From: Candidatus Sulfotelmatobacter sp.
GTDB lineage: Bacteria; Acidobacteriota; Terriglobia; Terriglobales; Acidobacteriaceae
Reading direction: 5' to 3'
Assembly: GCA_036500765.1 (NCBI GenBank)
Contig: DASYBM010000009.1
Span: 229,251-293,250, forward strand
Length of the DNA: 64,000 bases
Shown here: piece after piece, positions 17,366-25,800 of the stretch
Layout of the letters: every line of letters starts with the position of its first letter
Position numbering within the stretch: position 1 is the first letter of the stretch
Translations under genes and position numbers: made by a program
The notes under the pieces: model-generated
Seen by the model: the letters and a program-made list of their open reading frames with translations, nothing else
Database searches by the model: none
Told to the model about the DNA's origin: nothing

Positions 17366-18334
17366 TTACCGTTCCCGCACGGTTCCGCTTAAAACGGTGC
17401 GCAGCCCGTGCACTGTTCGTACCTGCAAGAATCCGCGCGAATCCAGCCCCTCGGTCGTTCCTTCAAAGGACGAGCCATTTTCTTCGATGCGAATGGCCTT
17501 GCCTCGTACCCACGAAGAATTCTCGGCGAAACGCCCGAGAATCGATTCGCGAGCATCAGAATCTTCGATCAAACGCCGATATTCGCGATCAAGTGATTTT
17601 AACAAAGCAGCCAATACCTCGACGCGCGACCATTCGCTTCCGGTCACCAGGCGCAAAGATGTTGCGGGCAAATCTTTCGGGAAGTTCGCCTGATTCACAT
17701 TGATACCGATGCCGGCCACAATATAGCGAACGCGGGTCGCTTCGGCATTCATCTCGGTGAGGATACCGCAAACTTTCTTGCCCGCGATCAGAACGTCGTT
17801 GGGCCACTTCAAGTCGACGGCCACCCGTGAGTCCATCTGCGCCAGGGCGGCGCGCACCGCGAGTCCGGCAGCGAGAGAAAAAACGAGTACCTCCGCCGGG
17901 GGTAGCGCGGGACGCAAAACCACCGAACAATAAATACCACTCGACCGCGGCGATTGCCATGAATTCGCGCCGCGGCCGCGGCCTGCGGTTTGCTCCTCAG
18001 CAAGAAACACGCTGCCCTCCGGAGCCCCTTCGGCTGCGGCCGCCATGGCAGCGGTGTTGGTGGATCCGATCTTATAGAAATGATGAAGATGTTGGCCAAA
18101 GATTGTGCCGCGCAAGAGCGGCCGCAGAATTTCCGGTAAGAGCAAATCCGGAACCGAGCGCAGCTGATACCCATTGGCAGGATGGCCTGCCACATCGACG
18201 CCAAGTCCCCGCAGTTGCTGCACCAAGCGCCAGACTTCAGAACGGGTGCAAGAAATTTCCTGAGCGATCTTAGTCCCGCTGACGACAACGGTAGCATGCT
18301 CCATCAGCAGGCGCACGATGCGACCGAGCCGCAA
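17366..18334 (-). CDS. birA: Biotin-[acetyl-CoA-carboxylase] ligase with N-terminal HTH
   Basis: BirA activates biotin with ATP and transfers it to the biotin carboxyl carrier protein; this two-domain form can also repress biotin genes. Residues 1-65 are a winged helix (KIAQEISCTRSEVWRLVQQL). The catalytic domain shows YKIGSTNTAAMAAA, the biotinyl-AMP loop AGRGRGANSWQSP, DLKWPNDVLIAGKKVCGIL (catalytic Lys) and IVAGIGINVNQANFP. A C-terminal SH3-like domain follows. The 322 residues match the bifunctional type. The start appears to be TTG at 18334, because no ATG or GTG lies in frame just upstream. Confidence 0.92.
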   Translation of the reverse strand: MRLGRIVRLLMEHATVVVSGTKIAQEISCTRSEVWRLVQQLRGLGVDVAGHPANGYQLRSVPDLLLPEILRPLLRGTIFGQHLHHFYKIGSTNTAAMAAAAEGAPEGSVFLAEEQTAGRGRGANSWQSPRSSGIYCSVVLRPALPPAEVLVFSLAAGLAVRAALAQMDSRVAVDLKWPNDVLIAGKKVCGILTEMNAEATRVRYIVAGIGINVNQANFPKDLPATSLRLVTGSEWSRVEVLAALLKSLDREYRRLIEDSDARESILGRFAENSSWVRGKAIRIEENGSSFEGTTEGLDSRGFLQVRTVHGLRTVLSGTVRER

Positions 18335-18671
18335 ATCGGTCGCCTGCGGATGGTGCGTCGCGAGCGTCTTTGCGCCCGAACGCCGGTTGCGAATTGTACT
18401 GGTCTTGCCGATGCGGAGATTATGCGCGAATCCCCATGAAACAACAAATATGAAACGACAAACGCCGCGTTATTGACCCGTCTCTGTCAATGTAGCTATG
18501 GGATGCCCAAGCACGAAAAGAGCACCGCTGGGGAAGGTCGTGGCGGCAGGACTCACACCTTCGGGGTTAAGAATCCCGCTAAGAAGTTAAAAGGCAAGGC
18601 GGTCTATCATCGCTGAGATCTGGTGATTCGGGACGGGAAACCGGTTCCAAAGAACGAAGACTAACATCCTT
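18335..18671. other. Intergenic region with a possible broken micro-gene
   Basis: The region separates birA from nadC. An ATTGAC-N8-GTCAAT inverted repeat at 18472-18491 lies ahead of a short plus-strand reading frame (18503-18664) interrupted by one TGA. No RNA gene was seen. Confidence 0.4.
18503..18664 (+). pseudogene. Possible small basic protein, frame interrupted by TGA
   Basis: From ATG at 18503 the frame encodes MPKHEKSTAGEGRGG, then THTFGVKNPAKKLKGKAVYHR. It meets TGA at 18614-18616 and continues as DLVIRDGKPVPKNED to TAA at 18662-18664. Both halves have plausible, strongly charged protein-like composition in the same frame. It is not recognised and there is no clear ribosome site. 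It may be a gene with a recent nonsense mutation or a chance frame. Selenocysteine is less likely here because no Cys-like redox motif surrounds the TGA. Confidence 0.3.
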
Positions 18672-19565
18672 TCAGGCGGGCACGACGCGCATGCTCATAT
18701 CTACGGCCTGAGGCGAGTGCGTCAGCAGGCCCACAGAGATGAAATCGACGCCGGTCTCAGCGTACGCCCGAACATTCTCCAGGCGAATTCCTCCTGAACA
18801 CTCGACTGGAATGCGCCTTCCCTCCTTGAGGGCTTCGGTTTGGCCGCAACGTTCAACCGCGCGGCGCACGTCGTCCACCGACATATTGTCGAGCAGGATT
18901 GCTTCCGCGCCATGCGCGACAGCGAGTTCTAGTTCTTCCAGTGTACGCACTTCGACTTCGATGATCTGCGAGCCCCGGCGATTGCGCACCGCGTGATCGA
19001 GAGCCGGAACGATGCCGCCCGCGAGCGCGATGTGATTGTTCTTGATAAGCACGCCATCGGAGAGGTCGAGGCGATGATTCTGCCCACCGCCGCAGCGCAC
19101 AGCATTCTTGTCGATCACGCGCAGTCCGGGAGCAGTCTTGCGCGTATCGAGAATGCGAGCCTTAGTGCCCGACACGGCTTCCACGAACTTGCGAGTCAGA
19201 GTGGCGATGCCGCTCATGCGCTGCAGAAAATTGAGGATGACGCGCTCGCAGGAAAGAATCACCCGCGCATTATGCCGAATGACCGCGACCGACTGTCCCT
19301 TGTGCAGGCGCACGCCGTCGAAAATTTCAGGATGCGTTGTGACTTCGTAATGGGCCGTAACGGCGCCGTCGAGTGCGGCATAGACGTCGAGAATGCGCGC
19401 CACGCAGCCAATCCCGGCCAGGATGCAGTCCTGCTTGGAAATAATGGTCGCAGACGCACGCTGATTGGGATCGATGCAGGCATAGCTGGTCGCATCGCGC
19501 GTGGCCCGGTCTTCGACCAGCGCGTTCTCAAGAATGGCGGTGAGGCGTCGTGAATTCCAGTCCAT
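18672..19565 (-). CDS. nadC: Nicotinate-nucleotide pyrophosphorylase (carboxylating)
   Basis: NadC (quinolinate phosphoribosyltransferase) converts quinolinate and PRPP to nicotinate mononucleotide in de novo NAD synthesis. I start it at ATG 19565 (MDWNSRRLTAILENALVED). The extension to 19658 reads through palindromic repeat DNA. The 297 residues include ERVILNFLQRMSGIATLT, ILDTRKTAPGLRVIDKNAVRCGGGQNHR (split, conserved substrate-binding Lys/Arg/His), LDNMSVDDVRRAV and VECSGGIRLENV with ISVGLLTHS near the end. All the usual phosphate-binding and catalytic blocks are present. No other nad gene is adjacent. Confidence 0.94.
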   Translation of the reverse strand: MDWNSRRLTAILENALVEDRATRDATSYACIDPNQRASATIISKQDCILAGIGCVARILDVYAALDGAVTAHYEVTTHPEIFDGVRLHKGQSVAVIRHNARVILSCERVILNFLQRMSGIATLTRKFVEAVSGTKARILDTRKTAPGLRVIDKNAVRCGGGQNHRLDLSDGVLIKNNHIALAGGIVPALDHAVRNRRGSQIIEVEVRTLEELELAVAHGAEAILLDNMSVDDVRRAVERCGQTEALKEGRRIPVECSGGIRLENVRAYAETGVDFISVGLLTHSPQAVDMSMRVVPA

Positions 19566-19710
19566 AAAACAGTGGCCAATTGTCAGTGGCCAGTTCTTGC
19601 TCCCGTGGAAACAGCCGCCTTCGGCGGTCCAGACGGGCGACAGCCCGGCTACCACCACAAACCAGTCGAGCTGCGCTTCGAGGGTCAGCTGAAGGTGGGT
19701 GTCCTCACAT

Positions 19711-22488
19711 TCAACAATTTAGTTCCTTCAGCTTACTCTGCGACTTCTCATGCAGTACAACCAGCTCCTGGCCTCGCCTGCGCAGTCCGTCCACTACTTT
19801 CTCGGGAGCCTTCGAAAGAAACTGCTCGTTGCCAAGTTGCTTTCGATTGTTGGTCAGCTCTTTCTCGATCTTCTCCAGTTCCTTCTTCAGGCGGTCGCAC
19901 TCGGCGGCGACGTCGATCTTTCTTTCGTAGACCACATGCACATCGAAGCGAGCGGAACTGCGGGCCGCGGGCATGTTGGAGAGCGAGCTTTCCGCAAAGA
20001 TAATTTTGTCGACACCCGCGAGGCGCTCGACTGCACCCCGATTCTGTTCGATCATTTTACGAATTCCCGCTTCCGGCGCGAAAATCTCGACCGGCACTTT
20101 CAGCTTGGGCTCGACTTTAAGTTCGGCGCGCACATTGCGGACGGTTACTATCAAGTCCTGCAAGATCGCCATTTCGGTTTCCGCAGCCATATCGAACTGT
20201 GTCTCATCCGCTTGCGGATAACTCGCCAGGGCAATCGACTTGTACGGCGGCTTTCCGTCGTATAGCGCGTGCCAGACTTCTTCAGTAATAAACGGCATGA
20301 TCGGATGCAGCAGGCGCAGCGAGACGTCGAACAAATTGACGAGATTTGCACAAGCGGCCTGTGCTGCGCCCTTGTCGCCTCCCTCGTCGTACATGAGCCG
20401 CGGCTTGATCAACTCCAGGTACCAGTCGCAGAACTCGCCCCAGAAAAAATCGTAGATGCGATTGGCGGCCTCATGGAAGCGGTAGGCCGCGAGCGTGTCG
20501 TTTACATCGGCCGCAACGCGATTGAAGCGTGACAGAATCCATCGATCTTCGAGAGTCGCATTCCTCGTGTAGGGCGGACACTCCTGTCCGCCTCCGGGCC
20601 GCAGGCCCGGCTCGACTCTATCCACATTCATGAACATGAACCGCGCCGCATTCCAGATTTTGTTCGCAAAAGCCCGGTAGCCGTCGGTGCGGCTCTCATT
20701 GAACGCAATGTCGGTGCCCGGCGCGGCCATCGCAGCCAGCGTAAAGCGCACTGCGTCGGTGCCGAAACGCTCGATGATATCGAGTGGATTGATCACGTTC
20801 CCCTTGGTCTTCGACATTTTCTGGCGGTCCGCGTCGCGCACCAGTGCATGGATGTAGACGTGGCGGAAAGGCACGCTGTCGTCCTTTTTGTCCGCCCAGC
20901 CATTGGCTTTCTTGATCGCGGGATCCTGCTCGTGGTCCTGCATAAAGTGGCACCCGAACATGATCATCCGCGCCACCCAGAAGAACAAAATCTCGTACGC
21001 GGTGATCAGTAGCGTGGTTGGATAGAACACCGCCTGATCGCGCGTCTTTCCCGGCCAGCCCAGCGTCGTAAACGGCAACAATCCTGACGAAAACCAGGTG
21101 TCGAGCACGTCAGGAACCTGCTCCAGCTTTGCGCCGCCGCACTTGGTGCACGTTGTCGGCGCTTCGCGCGCCACGATTACTTCCTTGCAACCTTCACAGG
21201 TCCACGCCGGAATCCGGTGCCCCCACCACAACTGCCGCGACACGCACCAGTCGTGGATGTTGTTCATCCAGTTCAAATAGATAGTGCGGTAGTTGTCCGG
21301 GACGATCGTGATCTCGCCGCTCTCCACCGCGGCCTTGGCGCGATCGGCGAGCGGCTGGATTTTCACGAACCACTGCTCGGAGACGCGCGGCTCGACGATG
21401 GTTCCGCAGCGCTCGCACTTTCCCAACGCGAGCGTATGATCTTTTTCGCCGACCAGAAATCCCTGCTGCTGCAGGTCGGCCAGCACGCGCTTACGCGCTT
21501 CGAATCGATCGAGACCGGCGTATCGGCCCGCGTTCTCGTTCATGCGCGCGCGTCCATCCATCACATTGATCTGCGGCAGATGGTGGCGCAGGCCTGCCTG
21601 AAAATCATTGGGATCGTGTGCCGGAGTGACCTTCACCGCGCCGGTACCGAACTCGGGCTGCGCCAGTTCGTCGGTGATGATCGGTATCTCCCGATTCATC
21701 AGCGGCAGCAAAACTTTTTTGCCGTGCAAATGGGTATAGCGTTCGTCTTTGGCATTCACCGCAATCGCCGCATCGCCCAGCATCGTCTCTGGCCGCGTAG
21801 TGGCCACGGTGATGAACTCCTGTTTTCCTACGGAAGAGCCGCTCGCCACCGGATAGCGAATCTCCCACAACTTCCCCGACACCTCTTCGTGCTTCACTTC
21901 CAGATCGGAGATCGCGGTCTCGTGCCACGGGCACCAGTTCACCATGTAGTTGCCGCGATAGATCAAGCCTTCTTCATAGAGTCGAACGAACACCTCGCGC
22001 ACCGTGGACGAGAGATGTTCGTCCATAGTGAAGTACTCGCGGTCCCAGTCGACGGACGCGCCCAGGCGCTTCATCTGATCGAGAATCGCGCCGCCGTAGA
22101 GCTTCTTCCACTCCCACACGCGCTCGATGAATTTCTCTCGCCCCAGGTCGCGACGGTTCTTGCCTTCTTTGGCGAGATCGCGCTCCACCATCATCTGTGT
22201 GGCAATACCGGCGTGATCCGTCCCCGGCAGCCACAGCGTGATGAAGCCGCGCATGCGATGCCAGCGCACAATAATGTCCATCTGCGTCTGGTTGAGCATG
22301 TGGCCCATGTGCAGACGCCCGGTAACGTTGGGCGGCGGCAGCAGCAGCGTGAACACGGGCCGGGTCTCTTTTTCGGACAAGCTCGGCGGCGGCGTGGCCA
22401 CGGAGAAGAGTTTTTCTTTGATCCAATAGTCGGCCCAGCGCGTTTCAATCGCGCCCGGCTCGTAAGCTTTGGGCAATTCGTGAGGCAT
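19711..22488 (-). CDS. valS: Valine-tRNA ligase
   Basis: This class I synthetase charges tRNA-Val in the cytoplasm. The 925 residues contain the HIGH-type motif GRLHMGHML (about 57-65), an editing CP1 domain (TTRPETMLGDAAIAV), a zinc-like site (CEGCKEVI and CTKCGGAKLEQVPDVLDTWFSS), the KMSKTKGNVI loop at about residue 557, and the C-terminal coiled-coil arm (CDRLKKELEKIEKELTNNRKQLG). An extra segment around EPGLRPGGGQECPPYTRN (about residues 625-642) interrupts the join to the anticodon domain. It is encoded by two GC-rich palindromes (20573-20610) and looks like an in-frame repeat insertion. Confidence 0.97.
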   Translation of the reverse strand: MPHELPKAYEPGAIETRWADYWIKEKLFSVATPPPSLSEKETRPVFTLLLPPPNVTGRLHMGHMLNQTQMDIIVRWHRMRGFITLWLPGTDHAGIATQMMVERDLAKEGKNRRDLGREKFIERVWEWKKLYGGAILDQMKRLGASVDWDREYFTMDEHLSSTVREVFVRLYEEGLIYRGNYMVNWCPWHETAISDLEVKHEEVSGKLWEIRYPVASGSSVGKQEFITVATTRPETMLGDAAIAVNAKDERYTHLHGKKVLLPLMNREIPIITDELAQPEFGTGAVKVTPAHDPNDFQAGLRHHLPQINVMDGRARMNENAGRYAGLDRFEARKRVLADLQQQGFLVGEKDHTLALGKCERCGTIVEPRVSEQWFVKIQPLADRAKAAVESGEITIVPDNYRTIYLNWMNNIHDWCVSRQLWWGHRIPAWTCEGCKEVIVAREAPTTCTKCGGAKLEQVPDVLDTWFSSGLLPFTTLGWPGKTRDQAVFYPTTLLITAYEILFFWVARMIMFGCHFMQDHEQDPAIKKANGWADKKDDSVPFRHVYIHALVRDADRQKMSKTKGNVINPLDIIERFGTDAVRFTLAAMAAPGTDIAFNESRTDGYRAFANKIWNAARFMFMNVDRVEPGLRPGGGQECPPYTRNATLEDRWILSRFNRVAADVNDTLAAYRFHEAANRIYDFFWGEFCDWYLELIKPRLMYDEGGDKGAAQAACANLVNLFDVSLRLLHPIMPFITEEVWHALYDGKPPYKSIALASYPQADETQFDMAAETEMAILQDLIVTVRNVRAELKVEPKLKVPVEIFAPEAGIRKMIEQNRGAVERLAGVDKIIFAESSLSNMPAARSSARFDVHVVYERKIDVAAECDRLKKELEKIEKELTNNRKQLGNEQFLSKAPEKVVDGLRRRGQELVVLHEKSQSKLKELNC
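20573..20610. repeat. In-frame GC-rich palindromic pair inside valS
   Basis: Two perfect hairpins lie side by side in valS: GGCGGACA/TGTCCGCC around a CTCC loop (20573-20592) and CCGGGCC/GGCCCGG around GCA (20594-20610). Related palindromes lie in frame in prmC, purL, selB and the FAD/Fe-S oxidoreductase. Confidence 0.8.
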
Positions 22489-22860
22489 CTTTGAAATAGT
22501 GCGCGATGACAGGATTCGACCCAGAAGAATCCGCCAGCGGAAGATTAACTCCTGATCTTACAGGCGCGAGAAAAGAAGGGTCAAACGGGGTCAATCGAGA
22601 ATATGGGGGCCCAAGAGAGGTTTAGCCGTTGACATCCACAGCCTCTTCCCATTATCGTTCCATGCAAATCGGCGAACAGGGTCGGCCAATAAGAGCGGCG
22701 GATCTCAGTTCCGTTAATCTTTCCTCGCCGCTTCCCCACATGTTTGAGAACATTGCGTCGATTCGAATCGACGGAGGGTACTTCTGTGACCGCACCGTTG
22801 CTTCGATGCTTTCGCAACTCGCCAAGTAGCATCGTCACTCTCTTTTTAAGAAGGATGGTA
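22489..22860. other. Divergent intergenic region between valS and the RHS gene
   Basis: No gene is supported in these 372 bases. Frames extending upstream of the RHS start lack a ribosome site. A possible promoter is listed at 22629-22657. I found no T-box-like leader for valS. Confidence 0.45.
22629..22657 (+). promoter_or_regulatory. Possible promoter for the RHS gene
   Basis: A perfect TTGACA (22629-22634) is followed after 17 nt by a weak TTATCG (22652-22657), about 200 bp ahead of the RHS start. Confidence 0.3.
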
Positions 22861-25800
22861 ATGACTCCATTTAGGTGTTCCGGCACAGCTCTATTCGCGA
22901 TGCTAGTATTCGCTGGAAGCTTTCAGCTAACCGCCGTCGCACAAACTGGGCCTTCCCAAACGTTGGCCGATCAACTGGGGTCCATTCCTTATCAGTCCTA
23001 TCACGGCGGTGATATCGACAGCGTCAATTTATCCAACGGTCGAGTCTCGGTTCACGTTCCGTTAATCTCTTATCCTCAGCGTGGCGGATTGCTCAAGGAA
23101 AATTTTTCACTCGTCAACGGAAGCAACGCTCTACAGGTGCAAGAAATCTGCACCCCGCCGCCGGATGTTTCGTGCCTTTACGAATGGGACGCGGGTAGCT
23201 CAAAATCTCAAGCGGGAGCAGGAGTGAGTGCTACTGTATTCGCGGTGGACGACCAGGCACCCGGTGCCGGTGTGGTACAGGTAAAAGGAAACGTCTTGCC
23301 TGGAGGAACGCAGAATTATTACTACTACGGGCGACTGTTTGGGTCCGATGGAACCTCCCACTTGGTAGGGCAGACAAGCGGAGTTTGGGAAACAACTAAC
23401 ACATCTCTGACGAATGCAGCCTTCCGGGCCATAGACGGGACAGGGTACAGCTTTGCGGTCGATGGTTCGGGCAATTGGACCACTACGGACGCCGCAGGGG
23501 TCAAATACTATCAAGGCGGAGCGTCCGGCGTTCCAACCGTGTGGAAAGAAGACCCAAACGGCAATCAGGTGACGAGAGCCACCGGTGGCATCATCGACAC
23601 TATGGGGAGAAACATCCCCTCCATTCCAAACACAACATCCCCGCCCAGTGACTCAAGCTCATGCCCGCAGGGCGGAACGCTTCTGCCCATCAACTTTGCG
23701 ACTGTGTGGACGTTGCCGGGATTGAACGGAGGGAGTTTTCAGGTCAAGTTTTGCTATGCCCTGGTAACTGTAAATATCCCGCCCCTCACAATTGACACTG
23801 AACAAGTCAACCAATACCCCGGCAACCCGCATGGAGTCAACACGCTTCAGAGCGTCGTGTTCCTCGCAAACAACACTGCCTGGAGTTTCGAATACAACGA
23901 CGTGGACGGAACATCGTATAAGAACCTTCCGGTTAATTACGGTAGTCTGACCAAGATCACCCTGCCCACGGGCGGAACAATCTCCTACACGTACAGCACC
24001 CTGACGGGCGGCCACGATATTGGTAGCCGCTGGGCAGCCAGTCGCATCGTAAACGCAAACGACGGGACCGGAAACCACACATGGACTTATGCCTACAATC
24101 CTAACAGCCCGATCACCACAACCGTCACTGATCCTCTTCTGAATGATACTGTTCACACATTCACCCTAGCGGGTAGCGGCACGGAGTTCGAAACCAGTAC
24201 TCAATTCTTTCTAGGACCAAAGGCCAACAATGCCGTGCTAAAGACCGTTGCTACTCAGTACAACTACATCATCGACTACGGCGCCGGTGACGCGGCTGCC
24301 GCATTTCCCACTAGCATCACAACGACCTGGCCGAATGGTCAGGCGAGTCAAGTTACAAAGACTTACGACGGCGGATTCAGCTTTTACAATGCGGCTCAAA
24401 ATAGCACCGGGCCTTACGGCAAAGTCATCTCAGAGGCCGAGTCCGACTACACTACCAATGGCACCTACCCTAAGCTGCGCTCGACCGCGACCAGTTACAT
24501 GTTCCAGAATAGTTCTAACTACCTGAATAACAACATGCTCAACTTGGTGAGCAGCGTTCAGGTGTCGGACGGTAACGCCAACCAGCTCTCCTACGCGACC
24601 TACAATTACGACGAAAACACCCCATCCTCTTCTGGCATCACGACCCAGCACGATTCCAATCCGCCCGGCGGAAGCTACCGAGGCAATCGCACTTCGGTTC
24701 ACATGTGGCTCAACTCCGGGACGTTTACCTGCCCGGGCGGCGGTTCCGGCGGTTCCGGCGGATACCTCATCAGCAAAACGACGTTCTTCGACACTGGCAT
24801 GGTCAACGCAGCTAGCGACCCTTGCGCTAATTCCACCAGCTATCTTTATTCATCGACTTACGCTGGAGCTTTTCCCACCACTGTCACGAACGCCCTGCAA
24901 CAACAGACAACCAACGTTTACGACTTCAATACGGGTCTCAAAACATCGACGACGGACCCCAATCAACTCACCACGAGTTACACCTTCGACTCAATGTGGC
25001 GCTTGTATCAGGCCAATCACCCTGATAATGCCCTCGACACAATCACCCGCCAGGAATCGACGTACCCATTCACCGCGACCCTGACCTCCACGATCAATAC
25101 CGGTCAGAACACCATCCCTCTCACCGTGTTTGACGGCCTGGGACGGACCAGCCAGACTCAGCACACTTCTGACCCGCAAGGCATCGTTTACATCGACAAC
25201 ACTTATGACGCGCTCGGGCGGGTTGCGTCTGTTTCCAATCCGTATCGGACCGGCACCGATGCCACGAGCAGCCCCGGCACGACAACGTACTCGTACGATC
25301 CGCTGGGTCGCAAGACCCTGGAAACCCTTCCTGATGGTTCTACCATCACCACTGCGTACTGTGGCGCGAACACACTTGTCACCGACCCCACTGGCAAGTG
25401 GCGGCGCAGCCGCGTCGATGGCCTTGGTCACCTCGTTGAGGTTGATGAGCCCAATTCCGCCACCGCGACCGTGCTCTCAACGGGATGCACAGGGACCAAC
25501 GAGCCCATTTGGGTCACTTCTTACACAGTTGATGCCCTCGGAAATCTCAAGCAGGTGGTGCAGAACGGCTCTCACACGCGCACGTTCACCTACGACTCAC
25601 TGTCGCGCCTGCTTACCTCGAGCAATCCGGAAGTGGGCTCGATTACCTACACCTATAACCCTGACGGTACCGTGCTTACTAAGAAAGACGCGCGCGCTAT
25701 CACGGCGACCTATGCCTACGACAAACTGCATCGCGAAACCGGAGTCACCTATTCGAACGGCGATCCGGCGCTCATATTCACCTATGATGGCACAAACTGC

